Part shown: one piece after another, positions 7,720 to 16,336 of the stretch
Layout: each line of letters opens with the position of its first letter
Numbering within the stretch: position 1 is the first letter of the stretch
Assembly (NCBI GenBank): GCA_947502835.1
Contig: CANNBJ010000001.1
Coordinates: forward strand, 186,001 to 250,000
From: Bdellovibrionales bacterium
Lineage (GTDB): Bacteria > Bdellovibrionota > UBA1018 > CAIMNF01
Reading direction: 5' to 3'
Length of the DNA: 64,000 nucleotides
Notes under the pieces: model-generated
What the model was told of the DNA's origin: nothing
Database searches by the model: none
What the model saw: only the letters and a program-made list of their open reading frames with translations
Position numbers and translations under genes: made by a program

Positions 7720-9231
7720 ATGAAAAATCGAATGAAGATCGCAGTAGTGGGGAGTGGTTTTGGTGGCTTGTCCGCAGCAATCCGGTTGCAAACGGCGGGG
7801 CACGAAGTCGTTTTGCTTGAGAAAAGGGACCAACCCGGTGGAAGAGCCTACGTGTACCGGGATCAGGGTTTTGTTTTTGATGCCGGCCCGACAGTGATCA
7901 CGGCTCCGGAGTGCCTGAGGGAGCTCTTTGATGAAGCCGGAAAGCGGATGGAGGATTATGTTGAGCTGATGCCGGTAACCCCATTCTACCGGCTCTTCTG
8001 GGAGAACGGGTATTCCTTCGACTATTCCAATGATCCTGCGAGCACCGCAGAGCAAATCCGGGCAAAGTCACCCAAGGACCTTGATGGATACCTCGAGTTT
8101 CTCGAATACTCCAAGGAGGTTTTCGATGAGGGATACACCAAGCTTGCCCATGTTCCGTTTCTGGACATGAAGAGCATGGTTCGTGTGGCGCCCCAGCTCA
8201 TCCGCTTGAAAGCCCATCGTTCGATTTACAAAACCATCTCAAAGTACGTGAAAGACCCTGAGCTCAGACAAGCCTTCAGCTTCCATTCCTTGTTGGTGGG
8301 GGGGAATCCTTTCAGGACCTCTTCCATCTATACGCTGATTCACTATCTGGAACGGAAGTGGGGAGTGTTTTTTCCGCGCGGGGGTACGGGAGCACTCGTC
8401 CGTGGCCTCGTTCGTCTTTTCGAGGATTTGGGCGGTGAACTCAGGCTTTCGAGTGAGGTCGATGAGGTCCTCTCCAAGAATGGAAAGGTCACCGGGGTTC
8501 GTGTCGGGGGTGAGGTTCAAAATTTTGACTTGGTGGTTTCAAATGCTGACGTCGTTCACAGCTATTCGCATCTCCTTAGGAAAAACCAACAGGTTGAACC
8601 TTCGCGAAGAAAAGTCCTTCGCCAGTCACAAAGCATGTCTCTGTTCCTGATCTACTTTGGCACCAAGCGGCAGTATCCTTCTCTTGCTCACCACAATATT
8701 CTTTTTGGAAGATCCTACCGGAAGCTCCTCGATCAGATCTTCGGGAAGAGCAAGGACATCCCTGATGATTTCTCGCTTTATCTTCATGCGCCCACCCGAT
8801 CGGATCCCTCCATGGCTCCAGAGGGGTGCGAGTCTTTTTATGTGTTGTCCCCGGTTCCTCATTTGGGGAATCTCCCCATTGATTGGAAAAAGCATGGGCC
8901 CCTCTATGCGGAGCGGATTCTGGATTACATCGAGTCCCGGTATGCTCCGGGACTGAAAGAATCCATCGTGACCCAGAGAATCTTTACGCCTGAGGACTTC
9001 AAGAGTCAGCTCAACTCCCATCTTGGTGCCGCATTCTCCACTGAGCCTGTGCTCTGGCAAAGTGCCGCATTCCGAACCCACAACCGGGACGACCATCTGA
9101 AAGGCATGTATTTTGTCGGCGCGGGAACCCATCCCGGTGCCGGGGTCCCCGGTGTCGTCAATTCGGGCAAAGCCACTGCAAATCTCATCTTGGAGGATCT
9201 GCACACAGGCAGATTCGAGGGACGGGCCTGA
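7720..9231 (+). CDS. crtI: Phytoene desaturase (lycopene-forming)
   Basis: 503 residues. The N-terminal Rossmann motif GSGFGG (11-16) binds FAD. GFVFDAGPTVITAP is a carotenoid desaturase signature, and the C-terminal GMYFVGAGTHPGAGVPGVV is the bacterial CrtI motif. It converts phytoene to lycopene at the membrane. The start lies one base after the crtE stop and the stop touches the crtB start codon (TGAATG), so crtE-crtI-crtB are translationally linked. Length and motifs are normal for CrtI. The downstream cyclase indicates four desaturations with lycopene as product. Confidence 0.95.
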   Translation: MKNRMKIAVVGSGFGGLSAAIRLQTAGHEVVLLEKRDQPGGRAYVYRDQGFVFDAGPTVITAPECLRELFDEAGKRMEDYVELMPVTPFYRLFWENGYSFDYSNDPASTAEQIRAKSPKDLDGYLEFLEYSKEVFDEGYTKLAHVPFLDMKSMVRVAPQLIRLKAHRSIYKTISKYVKDPELRQAFSFHSLLVGGNPFRTSSIYTLIHYLERKWGVFFPRGGTGALVRGLVRLFEDLGGELRLSSEVDEVLSKNGKVTGVRVGGEVQNFDLVVSNADVVHSYSHLLRKNQQVEPSRRKVLRQSQSMSLFLIYFGTKRQYPSLAHHNILFGRSYRKLLDQIFGKSKDIPDDFSLYLHAPTRSDPSMAPEGCESFYVLSPVPHLGNLPIDWKKHGPLYAERILDYIESRYAPGLKESIVTQRIFTPEDFKSQLNSHLGAAFSTEPVLWQSAAFRTHNRDDHLKGMYFVGAGTHPGAGVPGVVNSGKATANLILEDLHTGRFEGRA

Positions 9232-10110
9232 ATGGAGTTGACTCCCGACCAGGCGATTCGCCAAGGATCCAAGAGCTTTGCTTTGGCATCCCTGTTTCTC
9301 CCTGTCGAAAACAGGACCCGTGTCAGGATCCTGTATCAGTGGTGTCGTTCGTGTGATGACCTGATTGATGAAGCCCGCGATTCGGACGATTTGAAGAGAC
9401 GGTTGGAGATGGTTCTCAAGCTTTCGCCTCCTGAATGGGTGAATCCGGTTCATGCGCGGGAATTGATCGAAGGGTTCAAGATGGACGCGGAGGGGGCTTT
9501 GTTTCGCGGATTTTCGGAACTTGAACTGTATTGTTTCAGGGTAGCCGGAGTCGTAGGGCTCATGATGTGTCCCCTGATTGGTGCCGATCCTGCAAGGGCT
9601 GATGTGGCTGCGTCCGCTCTTGGAAAAGCGATGCAATTGACCAATATCTGCCGTGACGTTCAGACGGATGCGAAGATGGGGCGAGTCTATTTGCCCTCCG
9701 ATCTGTTGTTGGATTGTCTCGGGAGATCCGCGGTGCCTGCACGAGAACTCTCCTCCGAACCGGAATTGGCGTATCCTGTGGTGAAACGACTCCTTCAGGT
9801 TGCGGATTCCTGGTACCAAATGGGTTTTGAAGGATTGCGGTTTTTACCACTCCGCTGCGCGTTTGCCATCGCGGTAGCCGGCTTGCTGTATCAGGGCATC
9901 GGGAAAACGCTTTTGAGGAATGCTGCAAACGATCCAAAAAGAGCGTTCAGAAAAAGAACCGTTGTTTCGAAATTCGAAAAAAGCATCCTTGTTTTCCGTG
10001 CGATCTTTCTTGTGATCGGGTCAAGACTCCCTGAAAAATCTCGACATCACGGGAGCATGAGCGGCAGTCAGCGCGCCAATCAGGAAGAAGAAAACCTCCC
10101 ACCTCTGTAA
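9232..10110 (+). CDS. crtB: Phytoene synthase
   Basis: 292 residues of the squalene/phytoene synthase family. The two substrate-Mg motifs are clear: CDDLID (residues 41-46) and NICRDVQTD (138-146), followed by GRVYLP. It joins two GGPP molecules to phytoene. The gene starts directly at the crtI stop. Its last 90 bases (C-terminal residues after about 264, low-complexity and polar) overlap the 3' end of the convergent crtY-blh gene, so this tail may be dispensable. Confidence 0.94.
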   Translation: MELTPDQAIRQGSKSFALASLFLPVENRTRVRILYQWCRSCDDLIDEARDSDDLKRRLEMVLKLSPPEWVNPVHARELIEGFKMDAEGALFRGFSELELYCFRVAGVVGLMMCPLIGADPARADVAASALGKAMQLTNICRDVQTDAKMGRVYLPSDLLLDCLGRSAVPARELSSEPELAYPVVKRLLQVADSWYQMGFEGLRFLPLRCAFAIAVAGLLYQGIGKTLLRNAANDPKRAFRKRTVVSKFEKSILVFRAIFLVIGSRLPEKSRHHGSMSGSQRANQEEENLPPL

Positions 10111-11994
10111 GGTTACCATCAAGGCGAATGAGCCAAGGATTGAAAGTGCGGTGAAGGGGAACGCTCTTCGAAAATACTGAGTCGAACTCCATCCGAGTCG
10201 CGATCTTTGAAACATGACAGAATCCCAGCTGTGCCAGAAAACAAAAAAGCACAGGAATCCGGGCAGAAGCGGAAGAGCTGCAAAGCTTGCAGCAAGCACG
10301 AGGGTGCTCAAAACCCCCGCGTGCCGATACCCGGAAGAGCGGGTGACATAGCGGTCAAGAGTGTGGGCCGCGAAAACTGCGAGCACTAAAAGCATGAGTG
10401 ATGCCAAGCAAGCGTCCGCAGTCGAGAGAACTTCGGCAAAACCTGTTTTCCTTAGAAGCGTGTTCAGAATCGGAGTCGATTCATTCCAATGGAAGAGGAC
10501 CCCGAAAAGGGATGCAAAAAGCCCCCAAAGCCAGGAAAAAAATCTCACGGCCAAATGATTCTTTGAATAGCGGATCGCACGATGCCATTGAGCTTCACCG
10601 AAATGATCCGCCGATTGAAGGATGAAAACCAAGAGAACGAGGAGAGGCGCGAGGATGCAAAAGAGCAAAAAGAGGAAAATCCTTCCAAGGTATGGAAGGA
10701 AGAATGCAACGCCGCGGACGGTTTTCGGAGCCATCCAATGATCGATGCTGCCGTGACCAATGCCAATCGTCATCAGCCCTGCCAAAGGAAGCAACCAAAC
10801 GGCGATGGTGCCGGTGCCTGGGAGGAGGTGGAGCAGACAAGTTGCTCCGGTGGCAAAAACAAATGGATATTGCAAGAAAAGTTGCTGAAGAAACGGACGC
10901 AAGGGGAGTGTCATGAAAATGCGAATTTCGTCCAAAAGAGACGAATCCTCATCCAGAAATGCGAAGACCCGGTTCTCTGGATTGCGAGAAAACAAACGGT
11001 AGAAAATCTCAGCCCCGAGATTGCCATTTTGCCCGAGGACCCCAAGGAGGATCTTGTCATAGACTTGAAACCGGAAGGAAAAGAGAGGATGTTTCTGCGA
11101 ATTCAAAGCGCGGCAGTTTCTTTGAAAAGAATACCCGGTGCTTGGCTTGACCCGCCCTGCGGCTCCGCCAATCGTGCGTACTCTCGAATCGAGGAAGGCG
11201 GGAGCAAATCGGGGCTCCACTTCAAGGCTCATCGGGATATCACCGGACTCCTTTCGGATCACGCGGAACGTTTCCAGCCCAAGCTTGCTTGAAAGGTAAC
11301 TCCGAAGGAGTTCCTCGCACTCGGAATCGGGAATTCTGTTTCTTGAAAAGACCGTGAATTCGGCCAATGCTGTGCGCGTGCCAAAGGGCAAAATGTAGAC
11401 AAAGCGGACTGCGCCTTCCTGTGGCACCCTGAAGTCCATGAGCACCACAGAGGTCGGATCAAAGACATCGAAATCGGTCTCAATTTCCAATCCTAGAAAA
11501 TACTGGATCATGGAGTCCCGGGGATACTGAGCCACTGAGGTTAAGATCGTATCTGACAAGACTTTTTGACCCGAATCGAGTTCAACCTGCAAGGGACGTC
11601 CTGCGAGGGATTCTTCGATCTCGGATGTGATCCGTTCGACTGAGGCACTGAAGCGTGCCAACCTCGGGTCGAGGAGCGTGTCCTGGCCCAGAAATGAAAG
11701 AATCCGGTCCCCCGGAATTCTCTCATAGACATAAGCATCAAAGCGCCGATGCAGGAGTTCACCCTTTGGTCCGACAATCCGGAAGTGCTCCCAATGATCG
11801 GTAACCAAATGGGAAAACGGGTTGCCGTGAAGATCCTTGCGTCTCCAGCTCGAGAAGGTTTTTTTGCCCAGACTCTCAGGATCAGGATCTACGAGCGCAA
11901 GCTTAAGGTTCGGGTCCTCGTGTTTCAGGATGGAGCGGGCATGGAGAAACCCTGAAAGTCCTCCGCCAATGATGAGGGTGTCAAAGCGATTCAC
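10021..11994 (-). CDS. crtY-blh: Lycopene beta-cyclase fused to beta-carotene 15,15'-dioxygenase (CrtY-Blh)
   Basis: 657 residues in one uninterrupted frame. Residues 1-340 are a CrtY-type lycopene cyclase: GGGLSG (10-15) dinucleotide motif and GGAAGRVKPSTGYSF (276-290). Residues 365-657 are a multi-pass Brp/Blh protein with the expected iron-ligand histidines: GHGSIDH (413-419), SADHFGE (461-467), FHWNES near 502, FWHSW (586-590) and a final His646. The protein would cyclise lycopene to beta-carotene and cleave that centrally to two retinals, channelling product to the rhodopsin gene upstream. The GTG start at 11994 has GGAG seven bases before it. Usually crtY and blh are separate genes. It overlaps convergent crtB by 90 bases. 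Confidence 0.92.
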   Translation of the reverse strand: MNRFDTLIIGGGLSGFLHARSILKHEDPNLKLALVDPDPESLGKKTFSSWRRKDLHGNPFSHLVTDHWEHFRIVGPKGELLHRRFDAYVYERIPGDRILSFLGQDTLLDPRLARFSASVERITSEIEESLAGRPLQVELDSGQKVLSDTILTSVAQYPRDSMIQYFLGLEIETDFDVFDPTSVVLMDFRVPQEGAVRFVYILPFGTRTALAEFTVFSRNRIPDSECEELLRSYLSSKLGLETFRVIRKESGDIPMSLEVEPRFAPAFLDSRVRTIGGAAGRVKPSTGYSFQRNCRALNSQKHPLFSFRFQVYDKILLGVLGQNGNLGAEIFYRLFSRNPENRVFAFLDEDSSLLDEIRIFMTLPLRPFLQQLFLQYPFVFATGATCLLHLLPGTGTIAVWLLPLAGLMTIGIGHGSIDHWMAPKTVRGVAFFLPYLGRIFLFLLFCILAPLLVLLVFILQSADHFGEAQWHRAIRYSKNHLAVRFFSWLWGLFASLFGVLFHWNESTPILNTLLRKTGFAEVLSTADACLASLMLLVLAVFAAHTLDRYVTRSSGYRHAGVLSTLVLAASFAALPLLPGFLCFFVFWHSWDSVMFQRSRLGWSSTQYFRRAFPFTALSILGSFALMVTLQRWEVFFFLIGALTAAHAPVMSRFFRES

Positions 11995-12015
11995 TTGGGA
12001 ACTCCGAAGCAGGAT

Positions 12016-12051
12016 ATAAAAAAAGGCCCTGCGAACGAGTCGCAGGGCCTT
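12016..12051 (-). terminator. Intrinsic terminator of the rhodopsin gene
   Basis: A perfect 12-bp stem (12023-12034 with 12040-12051, AAGGCCCTGCGA) with a five-base loop is followed on the minus strand by a run of seven T. It lies 22 bases after the rhodopsin stop and before the crtY-blh start, so most rhodopsin transcripts should end here and crtY-blh expression should depend on read-through or its own promoter. Confidence 0.9.
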
Positions 12052-12072
12052 CCTTCACGAATCTTGCGGAGA

Positions 12073-12843
12073 TTAGTTTGACTCGCTTGCAGTAACAGCG
12101 ACATTCCAAATAATCACTCCGAACCCGATCTTGTTCACAACGTCAGCGAAGTTGTAAACGATGTTGAGGGTGCCCATGCTGTCAGCAGGATTGGCGCCTG
12201 TCAGATATCCGATAAAGTATCCGATCGGATAAACCGCCCATCCGAAAACAACAATCGCTCTCATGGTCTTGTAAGCGGATTGTACTGCAGGGGGAGCCTG
12301 GGTGGTTCCCATCTTGCCTGCTTCGCCGGCATAGATTTCGTAAATCACGAAGAACCATGCAAGCATACTGAAGATGTAGGCGGGCCATACGCCCATGTAG
12401 CCCGCTTCGCCGAGGTAGCCGAAAATCAGCATCACGGTGGTGCCGAGGATCAAGCGCCAGAAAATTCCTGCGGATGCTTTTCCGATTGCTCTCAGGATCA
12501 GGTAGAATTCAGTGATCAGGAGGGGCACGGTGATCAACCAGTCGATGTAACGGTACACGGTCGGAGTGCTACCGGTTTCAACCCACACATCACGCATGTA
12601 GAAGTAATGGGTTGCGGCCACGAGGGTCACAAGACCGGACACGGTCAAAGAAGTCTTCCACTTGCCGGAAACACGCTGAATCTCCATAAAGAAGAATGCG
12701 GTTGCCGCGATCAAAGCCATCGAGATGATCCAAAATGAGATCCCTACGAAGTCGTTCTGGTTCAACATCTTGGAACTTGCAAACGCTGGCTGAGCAGCCA
12801 GACATGCTAAAGCCACTGCATTTCTTAGTCTGAAAAGAGACAT
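12073..12843 (-). CDS. Proteorhodopsin-type light-driven proton pump
   Basis: 256 residues, seven membrane helices after a cleavable signal peptide (about 1-22, AQPAFA-SS). The third-helix segment RYIDWLITVPLLITEF supplies the proton acceptor Asp101, Thr105 and donor Glu112 (DTE motif of proton-pumping proteorhodopsins). His79 pairs with the counterion, and Lys238 in FADVVNKIGF binds retinal. Leu109, at the spectral tuning site, predicts green absorption. The frame is open to 13014, but ATG 12843 is chosen because AGGAGG lies eight bases upstream and a signal peptide follows. A TATACAT box at about 12889-12895 (minus strand) may be a -10. Retinal would come from the adjacent crt/blh genes. 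Confidence 0.97.
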   Translation of the reverse strand: MSLFRLRNAVALACLAAQPAFASSKMLNQNDFVGISFWIISMALIAATAFFFMEIQRVSGKWKTSLTVSGLVTLVAATHYFYMRDVWVETGSTPTVYRYIDWLITVPLLITEFYLILRAIGKASAGIFWRLILGTTVMLIFGYLGEAGYMGVWPAYIFSMLAWFFVIYEIYAGEAGKMGTTQAPPAVQSAYKTMRAIVVFGWAVYPIGYFIGYLTGANPADSMGTLNIVYNFADVVNKIGFGVIIWNVAVTASESN

Positions 12844-13043
12844 GGTCTTAATCCTCCTGGATTGAGTTTTGCCCAAAAGGGCACTTGTTATGTATAGGAC
12901 AAGGCTACAGGCGTTTTTGACGCAAAAGCAACAAAAAACCACCACCCCGTCGATTTCACGTCGGAGGAGTGAACGCGCGAGCGGATTGCTGACTACCTGA
13001 CTGTTTTCATCCATATGCGGGATGGGGTTTGGATTGCAGATGC

Positions 13044-14411
13044 ATGAGCAGCGGACTCAAGCAAATTCCCTATCTTTTGAATCCAATTCGACGTAGTTTG
13101 TCGGCCGTTGTGAACTCCGGCTTTATTTCTGTAGTTTGGTCATCCCTCTTTTCTTTTGCTTTCGCGCTCTCCGTACAAAACGCAAACGCGGGAATCTGCG
13201 ATTCACTTCTCAAGGTCTACCATAAGGCCGAAGCGATTGAATCGACGGTCGGGAATGTACGGAAGATCCTGGGCGCCGTTTTCTTCAAGTCGGCTGACCT
13301 GAAGGCCTTCGACGCCACATTCTTTGAACTCGAACGAGTGCGGATTGCAAAATCCCAGGCTAGAACGCGACTCCTGCAAGAAGATCTGCTGGAGTGGGAC
13401 CCCCCGCGAGCAGAAGAACCGTACAATGATGTGACCCCTCCCGCACCGGGAAAACCACTTGGCCCAACCCTGGATCCTTCCTCACTGCGCTTTGAAACCA
13501 AGCTTGCCTACCTTGAAGTCGCGATCGTGAATGCCAATGGGGGAAGGGTGAGTCTTGCGAGGATGCTGGCTGAGATGCCCGCCTACCGAAAGGAGCTTTT
13601 GATTGAGGCTGTAAATGAGCTCTTCTCCGGAACTCCTCTCACGGCGAAGGCGCTGCAGTACCGGATCAGCGATCTGTATATCGATGTGCTCAAGTGGCAC
13701 TACCCGCACATCTTGGAGGGTGTCGGTGCAGAACAGGTGGAGCAGGTCCTTCGTTCTTCGTTGGAAACCCGACTTGTGGCGAGGAGTGTTTCCAGAACCC
13801 TGAGTGAGGCGGGACTCATCAACGAGTCGCCCCATGTGTTTCGGCGCTATTTCGAATCGCTTCTCAAGGGACAGGCCTTTGACGTGTTCGTGAATTCGCA
13901 AATCAATTTCGCAATCATCAAAGGGGCGCTTGACTCAAATCTGGTTCCCTACTGGGTGATTCCACCGAACATTCGGTTCAATCGATGGTTGGAAATCCCG
14001 GAAGACATGTTGAAGCGGGCGGAGAGTGAGGGGCTTGAGCCCGTGTGGAAGGACCAGATTCGACCCTACTTGATTCAGCGCTACGGCACGCGAACCAAGG
14101 TTGATCTTATTTACACGCATCTCCAGCGGTTCTGGTCGCGCGCCACCTATTACGCATTCATGGGATGGCTTGGATTTACATTGACCTGGACGATTCCCAC
14201 CGAAGTGAAAATGACGGTTCGTGCCAGCGAGATCGGCGAGCAGATCGAGTCAACGAAATCCATTCAACCCGAAAGTGAAAAAGCAATCCTTACCGAACCA
14301 GAGAAGCAGCAAAAATGGGATGAATGGGCCTCGCAACACCCCAAAGAGGCGCGGGAACCTTCCAGCCCGGAGTATCGTTTCATGCGAAAGATCATCTTCG
14401 GAACGAACTAG
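13044..14411 (+). CDS. Secreted or membrane-anchored protein of unknown function
   Basis: 455 residues from ATG 13044; the frame is open from TTG 13029. A long basic N-region is followed by a hydrophobic stretch ending ALSVQNANAG (cleavage near Ala-Gly, about residue 49), indicating export. The mature part is mostly helical and has no motif I recognise. One hydrophobic stretch (TYYAFMGWLGFTLTWTIP) lies near the C-terminus and could be a membrane anchor. It is divergent from the rhodopsin gene with about 200 bp between, and 60 bp upstream of another exported unknown, so those two may be co-transcribed. A link to rhodopsin is only positional. Confidence 0.8.
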   Translation: MSSGLKQIPYLLNPIRRSLSAVVNSGFISVVWSSLFSFAFALSVQNANAGICDSLLKVYHKAEAIESTVGNVRKILGAVFFKSADLKAFDATFFELERVRIAKSQARTRLLQEDLLEWDPPRAEEPYNDVTPPAPGKPLGPTLDPSSLRFETKLAYLEVAIVNANGGRVSLARMLAEMPAYRKELLIEAVNELFSGTPLTAKALQYRISDLYIDVLKWHYPHILEGVGAEQVEQVLRSSLETRLVARSVSRTLSEAGLINESPHVFRRYFESLLKGQAFDVFVNSQINFAIIKGALDSNLVPYWVIPPNIRFNRWLEIPEDMLKRAESEGLEPVWKDQIRPYLIQRYGTRTKVDLIYTHLQRFWSRATYYAFMGWLGFTLTWTIPTEVKMTVRASEIGEQIESTKSIQPESEKAILTEPEKQQKWDEWASQHPKEAREPSSPEYRFMRKIIFGTN

Positions 14412-14431
14412 AGTCCTCCCTTGAAAAAGAC

Positions 14432-14464
14432 ATCCTCCGTGAGCTAACCATGAAGCCGGAGGAT
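14432..14464 (+). other. Hairpin overlapping a ribosome-binding site
   Basis: ATCCTCCG (14432-14439) is fully complementary to CGGAGGAT (14457-14464), which contains the Shine-Dalgarno sequence of the gene at 14472. An 8-bp stem with a 17-base loop could hide that site. This is seen directly; regulation is inferred. Confidence 0.4.
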
Positions 14465-14471
14465 TTGATCC

Positions 14472-15086
14472 ATGAAAGGGTTTCGCTCAATTTCGTTTTT
14501 CCTGATTCTTGTTTCTTTTTTCGGCATGAGTGCGCGCGCGGACATTGCGCTAACCGAAGGCGGAAAGGCATCCGGCTACACCATCAAGGTGATTCTTGAT
14601 GGCTCGACCGCAGGTTTCCAGTTGTTTTCTGGGGATCAATACGTGAAGAACCTCGGGAACAAGAATCGATATGCGTTGACTGATTTGGAGCGATATCGCG
14701 CTTCTTTGCCAGAGCAGATCAGCTACGATCATGGCCGTCACATTGCTTTCAAGGCTGGAGGTACCATCGTCGGGATTGCTAGCGGCATTTTGGTTACCAA
14801 GATGATTGCGAACGCAAATCGTGTAACGGGCGGCGGTTTAATGTCGGGTCTTAGTGCGGCTCTCGCGGGTATGGTTGCAATTGGTCCTGCAACCATCATT
14901 GGCGGAATCGGCGGCTATTTCGGGGGTAAGGCGCTCGATCATTACTTCTTCATTTCTGCTGAAAAAAACGAGCTCCGCGCAGTTCTCCTGAGTGATGCGA
15001 TGCTGAAGAATGACCGGGTGGTTCTTGATGTTGAGAATGCACTTGAGGCGGCAGCAGAGCTTGATTCCGCGCTTTCTGCTCTTTGA
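14472..15086 (+). CDS. Exported glycine-zipper protein of unknown function
   Basis: 204 residues with a clear Sec signal peptide (cleavage near MSARA-DI, residue 23). Residues 96-156 are Gly/Ala-rich and hydrophobic (GGTIVGIASGILVTK, then GGIGGYFGGKALDHYFF), with spacing like glycine-zipper membrane segments. The end is acidic and helical. No family assignment is possible by eye. GGAGG nine bases upstream supports ATG 14472. It follows the 455-residue exported unknown by 60 bp on the same strand, suggesting a two-gene unit. Confidence 0.8.
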   Translation: MKGFRSISFFLILVSFFGMSARADIALTEGGKASGYTIKVILDGSTAGFQLFSGDQYVKNLGNKNRYALTDLERYRASLPEQISYDHGRHIAFKAGGTIVGIASGILVTKMIANANRVTGGGLMSGLSAALAGMVAIGPATIIGGIGGYFGGKALDHYFFISAEKNELRAVLLSDAMLKNDRVVLDVENALEAAAELDSALSAL

Positions 15087-15098
15087 CCCGAGCATTCC

Positions 15099-16097
15099 CT
15101 AGATTCGCCACCAAAAATCAAGATACACAAGGTAGCCATCGTTTCCGAACTTCAGGTTCGTAAAGTCACGTGCTTGAAGCGTGAAGGCGGAATGAAAGTG
15201 GTCCCAGATCCATTGATACGAAAGGAGACCCCCCAGCGTTTCTCTTTGGATGTCGATGTTTGGACCAAAAATAATCCGGTTCCACCGGTTCGTGATGTAT
15301 CCGTAGTTCACGCTGAATTCTGCGGATGTCCTTCGACCATAGAGTTCGGATTCGCCCGTGGTAACGCGCAGCTGGTTGTAGGTCAGGAACTTTGAGTTTG
15401 AAAACGTATCCCAATAGACCGAAAAGGACCCGATCAAACGGCGAGAATCAAGGTTATAGCGGGGCTCGAGCCCGAGACTGATCCTGAAATCCTCGTTTTG
15501 GATCATTTGCCATTTCAGCTGAAAATTTGCCTCTCCAAGGGCGTCCAGGACTGGCTGTGTGCTGAGTTGCAGGGACTCATTGAATCCGAATCCCACGAGT
15601 CCCAGCCCGAAGAAAAACTCGTTTTGTTCCAAGGTGGCAGCAGTCTGCCCCGTCAGTGCCCCGAGATAAACCTGGGGCTTGTATTTTGCTGAAATGTGGC
15701 GTGTCCCTCGAATCACCAGATCATGCCGGCCTTCGCTCATTTGATCCTTCGACTTGTCAAAGTCCGAGAGGTCAATCGACTCCACCACATCATCGATCCG
15801 GACCATTCCGTTGTTGGAGTGGGATCTGATCCGGGCAAGAACAAAGGGCGAGTCGGGACTTCTCGAGCTCACCTCGGCATAGCCGAGGATCTCACCCTGG
15901 ACCTGATCGCGAATCAACAAAAGGTCTCCCGGGTGGAAGGAGCCCTGAATGGTTTCCGACACGCTGACTTCGGTGGAGGAGGGAACGCCACGGATGGTGC
16001 CTTGAGCCGCATCCGAAGTTGCGGGTGAAGTGAGCATAAGCAAGAGGATGAAACAGCACACTGTTTTGAATATGCCTGAGCTTAATCCGGGAACCAT
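15099..16097 (-). CDS. Putative outer-membrane barrel protein
   Basis: 332 residues from ATG 16097, followed by a signal peptide (cleavage near SDA-AQ). The frame is open to a GTG at 16169, but that would put about 35 residues before the hydrophobic core. The first mature third (to about residue 140) resembles a small beta domain with the phrase GDLLLIRDQVQGEILGYAEV. The rest shows alternating strands typical of a transmembrane barrel and ends in an aromatic-rich strand, LVYLDFWWRI. No specific family recognised. It converges with the exported glycine-zipper gene across 12 bp. Confidence 0.75.
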   Translation of the reverse strand: MVPGLSSGIFKTVCCFILLLMLTSPATSDAAQGTIRGVPSSTEVSVSETIQGSFHPGDLLLIRDQVQGEILGYAEVSSRSPDSPFVLARIRSHSNNGMVRIDDVVESIDLSDFDKSKDQMSEGRHDLVIRGTRHISAKYKPQVYLGALTGQTAATLEQNEFFFGLGLVGFGFNESLQLSTQPVLDALGEANFQLKWQMIQNEDFRISLGLEPRYNLDSRRLIGSFSVYWDTFSNSKFLTYNQLRVTTGESELYGRRTSAEFSVNYGYITNRWNRIIFGPNIDIQRETLGGLLSYQWIWDHFHSAFTLQARDFTNLKFGNDGYLVYLDFWWRI

Positions 16098-16223
16098 TTG
16101 GGACGAAGAGTAGCCGGAACGGAGGTTGGAGACAAGGGTTGACCGTTCAATCGAGGTCAGTGTTGTCACGGAGATCGCCGAATGTTTGCTTTTTCAACCC
16201 CGGAGCCTTACGATCTTGCCGAT

Positions 16224-16299
16224 GCGGCGGTAGCTCAGTTGGTAGAGTGCGAGCTTCCCAAGCTCGAGGTCGCGGGTTCGACCCCCGTCCGCCGCTCCA
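16224..16299 (+). tRNA. tRNA-Gly (anticodon CCC)
   Basis: 76-base cloverleaf: acceptor GCGGCGG pairs with CCGCCGC, D-arm GCTCAGTTGGTAGAG, anticodon stem CGAGC/GCTCG around loop TTCCCAA (anticodon CCC, reading GGG), T-arm GCGGGTTCGACCCCCGT, discriminator U, and an encoded CCA end at 16297-16299. No integrated element is visible at its 3' end; the next gene starts 37 bases later. Confidence 0.96.
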
Positions 16300-16336
16300 A
16301 ATTTGATTCGCATTCCACCATCAGGAGTGAAGACCC

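Noticed and set aside
12073-12843. Xanthorhodopsin-type carotenoid antenna in the rhodopsin
   Set aside because: By eye alignment, helix five reads WPAYIF with Tyr156 where antenna-binding pumps have Gly, so the fenestration looks closed. The crt genes are explained by retinal supply.
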